A DNA stretch of 64,000 nucleotides, taken from positions 2,046,001 to 2,110,000 of the forward strand of contig CP119316.1 in the NCBI GenBank assembly GCA_029202985.1, written 5' to 3'. Below the pieces are notes generated by a model. The model was not told the origin of the DNA and searched no databases. It saw nothing but the letters and a program-made list of their open reading frames with translations. Positions 43,782 through 52,078 of this stretch are shown in pieces (the first letter of the stretch is position 1; each line of letters starts with the position of its first letter). Both the position numbers and the translations under genes were made by a program. Source of the DNA: Candidatus Andeanibacterium colombiense (GTDB lineage: Bacteria > Pseudomonadota > Alphaproteobacteria > Sphingomonadales > Sphingomonadaceae).

Positions 43782-43844
43782 GATGCGGCGGATGTTTGGT
43801 GAGAAAATCGGGGCCGTTTCGGTTCCGAATTGGGAGGATGCTTC

Positions 43845-46385
43845 ATGAAGCTCAAGATTATGAGCGTCGTGTCGTCGCTGGCTATCGCGACCGCGATGGC
43901 GGCGCCGGCTTACGCGCAGGACGACAAGGCTGCTGACAACAGCGAGGGCCGCACCAACGAAATCATCGTCACTGCGGAATTCCGCGCGGCAAACCTGCAG
44001 GATACGCCGATCGCGATCACCGCGGTCAACTCGGAAATGCTTGAGGCCCGCGGCCAGACCGATATCGCGCAGGTTGCCGCCCAGGCGCCGAACGTGACCC
44101 TGAAACCGCAGCCGCAGAACGGCGGCGCGGGCCTGATCGCGTTCATCCGCGGCGTCGGCCAGACCGATTTCAACTACGCGCTCGACCCCGGCGTCGGCCT
44201 CTATGTCGATGACGTCTATATCCCGACCCTGTCGAGTTCGCTGCTCGATCTGATGGATCTCGACCGGATCGAAATCCTGCGCGGGCCGCAGGGTACGCTG
44301 GCGGGCAAGAATTCGATCGGCGGCGCGATCAAGCTGTTCAGCCAGAAGCCGAAGGGCGACGGTTCGGGTTCGCTGCAGGTCACTTACGGTTCCTACAACC
44401 GGCTCGACCTGCGCGGCATGGCCGACTTCAAGGTCACGGACAATCTCTTCGCCCGCGTGTCCGGTGTCTCGAAGAGCCGTGACGGCTATGTCGATCTGCT
44501 CGATTACGGTGTGACCCACCCGACCGAGAACGTGCCGGCCAACGATGCGCGCGGCGCGCGCGGCGTGGTCGGCACACAGGGCGGGCAGTCCTACGTCGCC
44601 GGCCGCCTTGCGTTGCGCTGGGTGCCGGTCGATACGCTAGAGGTCAATCTTTCGGCCGACTATACTTCGGATCATTCCGAACCGGCCGCCACCGTGGTGA
44701 TCGCCGCCGGGCTTCCGGGCCCGACCTCGACCAATCCCAATCCATTCGATCCGAGCATCCCCAACCCGGCCACAAACGTGAACGGCGGTGCATGGCTGCC
44801 GGGCAAGGACGGCAGCCCGATTCCGGTCGATTGCCACTTCGTCCCTTACGGCGTGAACAGCTGCGATACGCTGAATGCCTCGGCCTATCACGTCGATCCG
44901 CGCTATGTCAGCTATGCGAACTTCCTCGACGGGATGACCCCGACTTCGCAGGCTCCTTTCAAACCCTATGCGGCGCTCCAGAACCAGGATTTCGTGGGCT
45001 GGGGTGTGATGGGCGACATCACCTTCGACATCAGCGACACGATGCAGCTGAAATATATCGGCTCGTGGCGTGAATACACCTCGGAGTTCGGCCAGGACCA
45101 GGATGCGACCCCGGTGCCGGTCGCGCAGCTCGACAACCGGCTCGACCACCGCGCCTGGAGCTCCGAACTGCGGCTCAACGGCGGCTTTGGCGACGGGCTG
45201 TTCGAATATACGCTCGGCGGGTTCTACATGGACCAGAAGGGCGAATACACCGCGCGCGTCGACCTGAACTATGCCGGCATCGACTTCCTGCACGGGCCCG
45301 ACACCACGCCGTCGAAGTCGAAGGCGCTGTTCTTCAACGGCACGATCCATCCGACCGAGGCATGGTCGATCACTGGCGGCCTGCGCGGTTCGTGGGATCA
45401 CAAGACCTACACCTACTTCCGCCGCAATCCGGATGGTTCGCTGCCGACCACCTGCGAATTCTTCCTCGGTGCACCGACCGCCGGTCCGACCGGCATCGGC
45501 AACAACCCGAACTGCCTGCTATCCGGCATCTTCGGACTCGAGGGCGAATTCAAGGGCTCGCGGCTGGATTGGCGCATCGTCACCGATTACCGCTTCTCCG
45601 ACCAGTTCCTGGCCTACGCCTCGGTCTCGACCGGCTACAAGGGCGGCGGTGTTAATCCGCGGCCGTTCTACGGTCCTTCGTCGGGCGACTGCGATTCTCC
45701 GTCCTATCCGGGCGGCGGCGCACCGTGCGACCAGATCAAGGCATTCGATCCCGAAACCCTCACCACCTACGAATTCGGGTTCAAGGCCGATCTGCTGGAT
45801 CGCCGCCTGCGCATCAACGGCGCGGGCTTCTACAACAAGTACGACAACATCATCCTGACGCTGTCGGCCTGCCCCTCGGTCCCGTGCCTCCGTCCGGCCA
45901 ACGTCGGCAAGGCGGATGTGAAGGGCGCCGAGCTCGAGGTTACGGCCTATCCGGTCGACGGCCTCTCGCTCGATGGTTCGCTGAGCTACATCGACTTCGA
46001 GTACAAGGACACCGGCACCTCGGGCATCCCGCTTTCGGCCGTCACTCCCTATACCCCGAAGTGGACCTACAGCTTTGGCATCCAGTACGACAAGGATATC
46101 GGCCCGGGCACGGTGGGCTTCCGTTTCGACGGATCCTACCAGTCGGATACCTTCACCGAATCCTCGAACAGCGAAGCGAGCCGCGTCGAAGGGGAATTCC
46201 TCGCAAATGCGCGGGTGAGCTACACCACCCAGGACCAGGACTGGAAGGTCTCGCTCGAAGTGCAGAACCTGTTCAACAAGTACTATTTCCTCAGCAAGAG
46301 CGACGTGACCAACTCGCTGGGCGAAATCACCGGCGTGCCCGGGCTGCCGCGCACCTGGGCGGTCACCGTCCGCCGCACGTTCTGA
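43845..46385 (+). CDS. TonB-dependent outer-membrane receptor
   Basis: An 846-residue outer-membrane beta-barrel for active uptake of large or scarce molecules. The signal peptide ends at AYA|QDD (about residues 1-24), a TonB box EIIVTA follows near 37-42, the plug spans about 55-170 (AITAVNSEMLEARGQTDIAQ; YVDDVYIP; ILRGPQGTLAGKNSIGGAI) and the barrel ends in an aromatic residue (VRRTF). A strong GGGAGGA site precedes the ATG at 43845. In sphingomonads such receptors often adjoin catabolic genes; here it is divergent from an MFS transporter and an alpha/beta hydrolase. The substrate is unknown and need not be an iron chelate. Confidence 0.93.
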   Translation: MKLKIMSVVSSLAIATAMAAPAYAQDDKAADNSEGRTNEIIVTAEFRAANLQDTPIAITAVNSEMLEARGQTDIAQVAAQAPNVTLKPQPQNGGAGLIAFIRGVGQTDFNYALDPGVGLYVDDVYIPTLSSSLLDLMDLDRIEILRGPQGTLAGKNSIGGAIKLFSQKPKGDGSGSLQVTYGSYNRLDLRGMADFKVTDNLFARVSGVSKSRDGYVDLLDYGVTHPTENVPANDARGARGVVGTQGGQSYVAGRLALRWVPVDTLEVNLSADYTSDHSEPAATVVIAAGLPGPTSTNPNPFDPSIPNPATNVNGGAWLPGKDGSPIPVDCHFVPYGVNSCDTLNASAYHVDPRYVSYANFLDGMTPTSQAPFKPYAALQNQDFVGWGVMGDITFDISDTMQLKYIGSWREYTSEFGQDQDATPVPVAQLDNRLDHRAWSSELRLNGGFGDGLFEYTLGGFYMDQKGEYTARVDLNYAGIDFLHGPDTTPSKSKALFFNGTIHPTEAWSITGGLRGSWDHKTYTYFRRNPDGSLPTTCEFFLGAPTAGPTGIGNNPNCLLSGIFGLEGEFKGSRLDWRIVTDYRFSDQFLAYASVSTGYKGGGVNPRPFYGPSSGDCDSPSYPGGGAPCDQIKAFDPETLTTYEFGFKADLLDRRLRINGAGFYNKYDNIILTLSACPSVPCLRPANVGKADVKGAELEVTAYPVDGLSLDGSLSYIDFEYKDTGTSGIPLSAVTPYTPKWTYSFGIQYDKDIGPGTVGFRFDGSYQSDTFTESSNSEASRVEGEFLANARVSYTTQDQDWKVSLEVQNLFNKYYFLSKSDVTNSLGEITGVPGLPRTWAVTVRRTF

Positions 46386-46417
46386 TCCGGCCTGCTTCGG
46401 CGGAACCGGCAAAAAAA

Positions 46418-46452
46418 GGGCGCGGGTCTTCGGATCCGCGCCCTTTTCTTTT
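46418..46452. terminator. Intrinsic terminator, probably bidirectional
   Basis: GGGCGCGGGTC-TTCG-GATCCGCGCCC at 46418-46443 forms a stem with a UUCG-type tetraloop and one asymmetric base, followed by TTTTCTTTT and preceded by seven A residues. It ends the TonB receptor transcript and, read the other way, the small minus-strand gene at 46456. Confidence 0.88.
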
Positions 46453-46455
46453 GCC

Positions 46456-46641
46456 TCAAATCTCCGGATCGGCGGAGGCACGCGCCCGCCGGCGTCGCCA
46501 CCACCACCAGCCGCACCCGCCACCGGCAAGCACGCACAGCACCGCCGCGGCAAGCTGGCCCAGCGCGGTAACGGCCGCGGTCAGCGCACCGATCGTAAGG
46601 CCCCAGCCGAGCTGCGACAGGATCGAAAAGAAATCCCTCAT
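46456..46641 (-). CDS. Small membrane protein, 61 residues
   Basis: Hypothetical. One long hydrophobic stretch, or two short ones, covers residues about 10-48 (LGWGLTIGALTAAVTALGQL then a C-rich GGGCGWWWW), followed by RRRRARASADPEI. The arginine cluster after the helix suggests the C-terminus is cytoplasmic. Its stop is directly followed by the shared terminator, which supports expression, but no ribosome site is obvious. Confidence 0.5.
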   Translation of the reverse strand: MRDFFSILSQLGWGLTIGALTAAVTALGQLAAAVLCVLAGGGCGWWWWRRRRARASADPEI

Positions 46642-46717
46642 CGACAGCGCAACGCATGGAACCGCCGGGCGGGGCCAGCCGGCAGCGATGTGGGGAATGA
46701 ATTAAACCCTGCGCGCC

Positions 46718-46996
46718 TTACTTGTTCAGGCGCTCGCGGATTTCCTTGCCCGGCTTGAAATAGGGCACCCGCTTGGCCGGCACGCTCACGGAATCCCCGC
46801 TGCGGGGATTGCGGCCGGTGCGGGCATCGCGCTGGCGAGTGGAGAAGGCACCGAAGCCGCGCAATTCGACCCGCCCACCTTCGGCAAGGCGCGCAGCGAT
46901 CTCGTCGAAGAAAATGTCGACCACCTGTTCGACTTCTTCGGCACGCAATTCGGGATTTTCTTTCGATAGTGCCTGCAACAATTCTGATCTGATCAT
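46718..46996 (-). CDS. ihfB: Integration host factor subunit beta
   Basis: A 92-residue DNA-bending protein of the HU/IHF family. It starts MIRSELLQALSKENPELRAE and has the DNA-arm segment GRNPRSGDSVSVPAKRVPYF near residues 62-81 with the intercalating proline, followed by FKPGKEIRERLN. The ATG at 46996 follows a TGAGG ribosome site; the frame extends back to 47020 without need. It is the beta rather than the alpha subunit by its start and arm sequence. Confidence 0.93.
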   Translation of the reverse strand: MIRSELLQALSKENPELRAEEVEQVVDIFFDEIAARLAEGGRVELRGFGAFSTRQRDARTGRNPRSGDSVSVPAKRVPYFKPGKEIRERLNK

Positions 46997-47167
46997 CGCC
47001 TCACCCCCCGGGCCGACCACTTATGCGGCCTATAGGCCGGCATTCCCCCTCAAGAACGCCAGACTGCCCCACAACTTGGGAGACTGCCAGAGGTGGGGCG
47101 TCAGCGCAATCGGCTTGGCAGCGGGCCGTCGCGCAAGGCGCCCGGGCTGCCGGTAAAGCCTTGGAAT

Positions 47168-47509
47168 CTAAGCCTCGTTCAGCAGATCGGCCGGCGCGAT
47201 CCCGAGCCGTTCGATCCGCGCGCGGATTTCCGGCCAGTCGCGGGCGAGGAACGACTCGCGCTCCGCCCGGCGCAGTTTTTCGGCCGCGCCGGGGACGACG
47301 AACATGCCGACTCCCCGCTGGACCTCGACCAGCCCATCGGCCTGGAACTGCGAATAGGCCTTGGCCACGGTCAGCGGATTGGCGCCCTGTTCGGCCGCGA
47401 AGGTCCGTACGGACGGGAGCATATCCCCTTCCGCGTAGCGCCCTTCGATGATCGCCGCCGCGATCAGGTCGCGCAGCTTGAGATAAACGGGCCGGTTGGC
47501 TTGCGGCAT
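47168..47509 (-). CDS. GntR family regulator, YtrA subfamily
   Basis: A 113-residue regulator: a winged helix (VYLKLRDLIAAAIIEGRYAE; GDMLPSVRTFAAEQGANPLT; VAKAYSQFQADGLVEVQRGV) followed by a short helical tail of about 35 residues, the compact architecture of YtrA-type GntR proteins. It is divergent from the peptide transporter operon across 189 bases containing a CACCAAGGTG palindrome at 47535-47544. YtrA regulators often control neighbouring transport genes, so the POT-amidohydrolase operon is a likely target. Confidence 0.88.
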   Translation of the reverse strand: MPQANRPVYLKLRDLIAAAIIEGRYAEGDMLPSVRTFAAEQGANPLTVAKAYSQFQADGLVEVQRGVGMFVVPGAAEKLRRAERESFLARDWPEIRARIERLGIAPADLLNEA

Positions 47510-47698
47510 CTGCTCGGTCCCACTCTCGGAAATTCACCAAGGTGCATCAGTGCCATAATACAGCGCGGCAGGTCAAGTCGCGCGCGGCTCGGCCAAGGTG
47601 GTCACAGATGCAACAAAGCGCTTCACATGACGGGAATCCGCATTAGGGTCGCCGGTTTCCGGCCGCGTTCTTGCGGACAATCTTGGGGAAGGGTTCGC

Positions 47699-49366
47699 AT
47701 GAAAGACATGGCCAGCTGGAACGAAGGCGACTGGATCGCGGCAATCGCCGCCGTCGCCCTATTCGCGGTGCTGGCCATCGGCGGAATCATCGTCACCCGC
47801 AAGAGCGACGAAGTGGTCGGCCACCCGCGCGGGCTGTTCGTGCTGTTCTATGCCGAAATGTGGGAGCGCTTCTCCTACTACGGAATGCGCGCGCTGCTGG
47901 TGCTCTACCTGACCAAGCACTGGCTTTTCGACGACGGCAAATCGAATTTGATCTACGGCGCTTACGGCAGCCTCGTCTATATCACCCCGGTGCTCGGCGG
48001 CTGGCTGGCCGATCGCTATCTCGGCCAGCGCAAGGCGGTGCTGTTCGGCGGCGCACTGCTCGCGATCGGCCACGGGCTGATGGCGGTCGAAGGCAACGGC
48101 GGGCAGGGTGACCCGACGATCAACGTGTTCTGGCTCGCGCTCGCCTTTATCATCGTCGGCTCGGGCTTCCTCAAGGCGAACATCTCGGTGATCGTCGGCC
48201 AGCTCTACCGCTTGACCGACGTCCGCCGCGACGGCGCCTACACGATCTTCTACATGGGCGTGAACACCGGCGCCGCGCTCGGCACGATCCTGGTCGGCTA
48301 TCTCGGCGAGACGATCGGCTGGGCCTACGGCTTCGGCCTAGCCGGCCTCGGCATGGTCTGCGGGCTGATTATCTTCATGATCGGCAAGCCGGCGCTGCGC
48401 GGCCGCGGTGAAGCGCCGGACGCCGCGCGCCTTTCCGCCAAGGTCGGCGGGATCAAGGTCGAATGGCTGCTCTACCTGGTCGGGATCGCATCGATCGGGG
48501 TCATCTGGCTGCTGATCCAGTACCAGGACGCGGTCGGCACACTGTTCCTGATTTCGGGCGTGGTCCTGCTCGGCTATATCCTGATCGAAGCCTTCCGGAT
48601 GGAGCGCGACGCGCGCGATCGGATCTTCGCGATCGTGTTCCTCAATCTGCTCCAGCCGGTGTTCTGGGGCCTGTTCGAACAGGCCGGCGGCAGCCTCAAC
48701 CTCTATACCGACCGGATGGTCGATCGCGGCGGGGTGCCGACCTCGCTGTTCCAGTCGATCAACCCGATCTACATCGTGCTGCTCGGCCCGATCTTCGCCG
48801 GCCTGTGGATCACGCTCGGCCGGCGCAAGCTCGAACCTTCGGCGCCCGCGAAGTTCGGGCTCGGCCTGCTGCAGGCGGGGCTCTCGTTCCTGGTGTTCGT
48901 GTGGGGCACCAATGCTTTCGGGACACCGGCCACCGTCAACGGCCAGCTGGTGCTGATGACGCCGGTGATCTTCCTGTTCGCGCTGTATTTCTTCCAGACC
49001 ACCGGCGAACTCTGCCTGTCGCCGGTCGGGCTGTCCGCAATGAATCGGCTGGCGCCGCGCCATCTCGCAAGCCTGGTGATGGGCGCATGGTTCTTCGCTT
49101 CGGGCTTCGGCAACTTCATGGCCGGCAAGATCGGCGAGATGACCGGCGGCGAAAGCGGCGAGATGACCCAGGGGGCGACGCTTGCGATCTATTCCAAGAT
49201 CGGCTGGGTAGCGATCGGCATCGGCGTGGCGGTGCTGGTGCTCGCGCCCTTCGTGAAGAAGCTGATGCATCTCGATACGCTGGAGGACGTGACCGACGGC
49301 CTCGCCGGCGAGAAGGAAATCGGCGAAGCGGAAGCGGCCGGAATCCATCCCGCGACCAAGGCTTAA
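47699..49366 (+). CDS. POT/PTR family peptide transporter
   Basis: A 555-residue proton-coupled oligopeptide transporter with 12-14 helices in the inner membrane. The family signatures are visible: FYAEMWERFSYYGMRALLVL near residues 52-71 (carrying the ExxER motif) and FLKANISVIVGQLY near 156. The ATG at 47699 is preceded by GGGGAAGGG; the open frame back to 47093 is only the antisense of gntR. It heads an operon with two exported amidohydrolases (19-base gap), suggesting that peptides or derivatives processed in the periplasm are then imported. Confidence 0.9.
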   Translation: MKDMASWNEGDWIAAIAAVALFAVLAIGGIIVTRKSDEVVGHPRGLFVLFYAEMWERFSYYGMRALLVLYLTKHWLFDDGKSNLIYGAYGSLVYITPVLGGWLADRYLGQRKAVLFGGALLAIGHGLMAVEGNGGQGDPTINVFWLALAFIIVGSGFLKANISVIVGQLYRLTDVRRDGAYTIFYMGVNTGAALGTILVGYLGETIGWAYGFGLAGLGMVCGLIIFMIGKPALRGRGEAPDAARLSAKVGGIKVEWLLYLVGIASIGVIWLLIQYQDAVGTLFLISGVVLLGYILIEAFRMERDARDRIFAIVFLNLLQPVFWGLFEQAGGSLNLYTDRMVDRGGVPTSLFQSINPIYIVLLGPIFAGLWITLGRRKLEPSAPAKFGLGLLQAGLSFLVFVWGTNAFGTPATVNGQLVLMTPVIFLFALYFFQTTGELCLSPVGLSAMNRLAPRHLASLVMGAWFFASGFGNFMAGKIGEMTGGESGEMTQGATLAIYSKIGWVAIGIGVAVLVLAPFVKKLMHLDTLEDVTDGLAGEKEIGEAEAAGIHPATKA

Positions 49367-49385
49367 ATCGGTAACAGGGGGCATT

Positions 49386-50777
49386 ATGCGCAAGGCAATC
49401 CTGGCGATCGTTGCGGGGGCACTGGTCCTGACCGGCTGCGACAGCGGCGGAGTGAAGAGCGCGAGCGGCACGCCGGCGCCCGCTCCGGCCCACGCCGCGA
49501 GCGCCTCGATCGACGATCCCTATCCATCGACCTACAAACCCTATCCCGGCGCGCCGACCGCGCTGGTCGGCGCGACCGTCTATGACGGCGCGGGCGGGCA
49601 GATTAACAACGGCACGGTGCTGTTCGCGAATGGCACGGTGGTCGCGGTGGGCGATGCCTCGCTGCCGATTCCGGACGATTTCACCCGTATCGACGGGACC
49701 GGCAAATTCGTCACCCCCGGAGTGATCGACATCCATTCGCATCTCGGCGACTATGCCTCGCCCGCGGTCGAAGCCAATTCCGACGGCAATGAGATGACCA
49801 GCCCGACCACCCCGCAGGTGTGGGCCGAGCACAGCGTGTGGCCGCAGGATCCCGGTTTCAGCCGCGCGCTCGCCAATGGCGGCGTGACCAGCCTCGAGAT
49901 CCTGCCCGGCTCCGGCAATCTGATGGGCGGCCGCTCGGTGACACTGAAGAACGTGCCTGCGCGCACGGTACAGGGGATGAAATTCCCCGGCGCGCCCTAT
50001 GCGCTGAAGATGGCCTGCGGCGAGAATCCGAAGCGCGTCTATGGCGGGAAGGGCCAGTCGCCGATGACCCGGATGGGCAATATCGCGGTCGACCGCCAGA
50101 CTTGGCTCGACGCGAAGAAATTTGCCGCTGGCGACCGCAAGGATCGCGACCTCGGCAAGGAAACGCTTGCCGGCGTGCTCGACGGCAAGATCCTGGTCCA
50201 GAACCACTGCTACCGCGCCGATGAAATGGCGATCGTGATCGATATGGCGAAGGAGATGGGCTACCATGTCACCGCGTTCCATCACGCGGTCGAAGCCTAC
50301 AAGATCGCCGATCTGCTGCGCGCGAACAACATCTGCGCGGCGGTGTGGTCGGACTGGTACGGCTTCAAGATGGAAGCCTATGACGCGATCCCCGAAAACG
50401 CCGCGCTGCTGGCCAAGGCGGGCGTCTGCGTGATCATCCATTCGGACGACGAGAACGGCATCCAGCGCCTGAACCAGGATGCGGCGCGGGCGCAGGCGGC
50501 CGGAAAACGCATGGGGATCGACATACCCGACGCGCAGGTGATCGGCTGGTTCACGCTCAACGCGGCCAAGGCGATGGGGATCGACCAGGTCACCGGCAGC
50601 CTCGCCCACGGCAAGATGGCCGATGTGGTGCTGTGGAACGGCAACCCGCTGTCGGTCTATTCGCGACCCGAGAAGGTCTGGATCGACGGGGCGCTGATGT
50701 TCGATGCGATGGATCCGAAGCGTCGGCCGGTGAGCGATTTCGAACTCGGCCAGCCCGGCGAAGGAGATGTGAAATGA
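49386..50777 (+). CDS. Lipoprotein amidohydrolase
   Basis: A 463-residue metal-dependent hydrolase of the amidohydrolase superfamily, imidazolonepropionase-like branch. The signal peptide ends in lipobox LTGC with Cys18, so it is probably membrane-anchored and periplasmic. Metal ligands are visible: HxH in GVIDIHSHLGDY near 117-119, histidines in QNHCYRADE near 276 and TAFHHAVEAYK near 299-300, and the aspartate in IHSDDENG near 355. It ends by overlapping the next amidohydrolase start (ATGA). With the peptide transporter upstream, hydrolysis of an N-acyl or cyclic peptide bond is a reasonable guess. Confidence 0.87.
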   Translation: MRKAILAIVAGALVLTGCDSGGVKSASGTPAPAPAHAASASIDDPYPSTYKPYPGAPTALVGATVYDGAGGQINNGTVLFANGTVVAVGDASLPIPDDFTRIDGTGKFVTPGVIDIHSHLGDYASPAVEANSDGNEMTSPTTPQVWAEHSVWPQDPGFSRALANGGVTSLEILPGSGNLMGGRSVTLKNVPARTVQGMKFPGAPYALKMACGENPKRVYGGKGQSPMTRMGNIAVDRQTWLDAKKFAAGDRKDRDLGKETLAGVLDGKILVQNHCYRADEMAIVIDMAKEMGYHVTAFHHAVEAYKIADLLRANNICAAVWSDWYGFKMEAYDAIPENAALLAKAGVCVIIHSDDENGIQRLNQDAARAQAAGKRMGIDIPDAQVIGWFTLNAAKAMGIDQVTGSLAHGKMADVVLWNGNPLSVYSRPEKVWIDGALMFDAMDPKRRPVSDFELGQPGEGDVK

Positions 50778-52057
50778 AGCGTCTCCTGCTCGCGGCTTCG
50801 ATGCTTTCCATCGCAGCTCCCGCCCTGGCCGAACGGGACTTCGCGATCACCAACGCGACCGTCGCGCTCGGCGACGGCGGCGCGCCGATCGAACATGCAA
50901 CGGTGATCGTCCGCGGCGGCAAGATCGTCTCGGCCGGCGCCGGGCTCGCCGCCCCCGCCGGTATTCAGGCGATCGACGGTAGCGGCAAATGGGTTACGCC
51001 CGGCCTGTTCGCGACGGTAACCGATCTCGGCCTCTATGATGTCGACGGGGTCGAAAACAGCCGCGACATCACTGCCGGACGCTCGAAATTCAGCGCCGCG
51101 CTCGATATCGCGCCGGTGATCAATCCGCTCGCGCAGACGATCAAAGTCAGCCGCGCGGGCGGCGTCACCCGCGCGACGGTCGCCCCGCGCGCGGGCAATG
51201 CGATTTTCGCCGGCCAAGGCGCGGTGATCGACCTCGACAGCAACGACGATCCGGTGATCAAGCCGCGCGCGTTCCAATATGTCGAACTGGGCGAGAACGG
51301 CAGCTCGCTCGCGGGCGGCAGCCGCACCGCGGCCTGGGTCGAATTCCGCAATGCGCTGGCCGAAGCGTCGGACCTCGCCGGGCGTGCCCGGACCGACGAC
51401 GCGCTGCTCAACCGGCCCGATGCGGCTGCGCTGATCCCGGTCGTAAGCGGGACCCAGACGCTCTACGTCCATGTCGAGCGCGCGGCGGATATTCTCGCAG
51501 TGATCCGGCTCAAGGCCGACTTCCCCAAGCTCGACCTCGTCATCGCCGGAGCGACCGAGGGCTGGATGGTCGCCAAACAGCTTGCCGCCGCGAAGATCCC
51601 GGTGATCGCGACCGCGCTGAACGATCTTCCCGCCGAATTCGAGCAGCTCGCCGCGACCCAGTCCAATGTCGGGCGGATGGTCGATGCCGGGGTCAAGGTC
51701 GCGATCGGCAACTTCTCCGATATGAACCAGCCGCGTCACGCGCCGCAGCAGGCAGGCAACCTCGTCGCGCTGACCAAACTGCCCGGCGCGAGCGGGTTGA
51801 GCTGGGGCCAGGCACTGGCCGCGATCACCTCTATCCCCGCCGAAATCAGCGGGATGGGTGGACACTACGGCGTGCTCAAGCCCGGCGCCGCGGGCGACGT
51901 GGTGATCTGGGACGGCGACCCGCTCGAACTCAGCTCCGCCCCGCAACGCGTGTTCATCGACGGGATCGAACAGCCGATGGACAGTCACCAGACGAAGCTA
52001 CGCGAACGCTACGCGACGCCCGCGCCGGGGGATTTGCCCAAGGCCTATGAGTGGTGA
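50774..52057 (+). CDS. Exported amidohydrolase-like protein lacking the HxH metal motif
   Basis: A 427-residue secreted paralogue of the preceding gene. A Sec signal peptide ends at ALA|ERD near residue 19. The fold is recognisable from IDGSGKWVTPGLFATVTDLG, GGVTRATVAPRAG, and the C-terminal ADVVIW-type segment (GDVVIWDGDPLELS), but the usual HxH after TPG is FATVTD and the later histidines are also missing. It is probably a non-catalytic partner or has altered chemistry. It is coupled to the catalytic copy by ATGA overlap, starting at 50774. Confidence 0.82.
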   Translation: MKRLLLAASMLSIAAPALAERDFAITNATVALGDGGAPIEHATVIVRGGKIVSAGAGLAAPAGIQAIDGSGKWVTPGLFATVTDLGLYDVDGVENSRDITAGRSKFSAALDIAPVINPLAQTIKVSRAGGVTRATVAPRAGNAIFAGQGAVIDLDSNDDPVIKPRAFQYVELGENGSSLAGGSRTAAWVEFRNALAEASDLAGRARTDDALLNRPDAAALIPVVSGTQTLYVHVERAADILAVIRLKADFPKLDLVIAGATEGWMVAKQLAAAKIPVIATALNDLPAEFEQLAATQSNVGRMVDAGVKVAIGNFSDMNQPRHAPQQAGNLVALTKLPGASGLSWGQALAAITSIPAEISGMGGHYGVLKPGAAGDVVIWDGDPLELSSAPQRVFIDGIEQPMDSHQTKLRERYATPAPGDLPKAYEW

Positions 52058-52078
52058 TTGGCCGGTCGGCCCAATTCT

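Larger units (their letters stand above)
43442..43844. other. 403-base regulatory region between MFS and TonB receptor genes
   Basis: This is the longest gene-free stretch of the window. It is visibly richer in A and T than the flanking genes, has no convincing ORF, and holds a candidate promoter (43657-43684), an imperfect dyad (43761-43781), and two AT-rich ATAAAAAA-type runs at about 43729-43751. It must serve divergent transcription of an uptake receptor and a transporter. Confidence 0.6.

Noticed and set aside
46792..46810. AATCCCCGC-T-GCGGGGATT palindrome
   Set aside because: It lies inside ihfB where it encodes the conserved NPRSGD DNA-arm residues, so coding constraint explains it.
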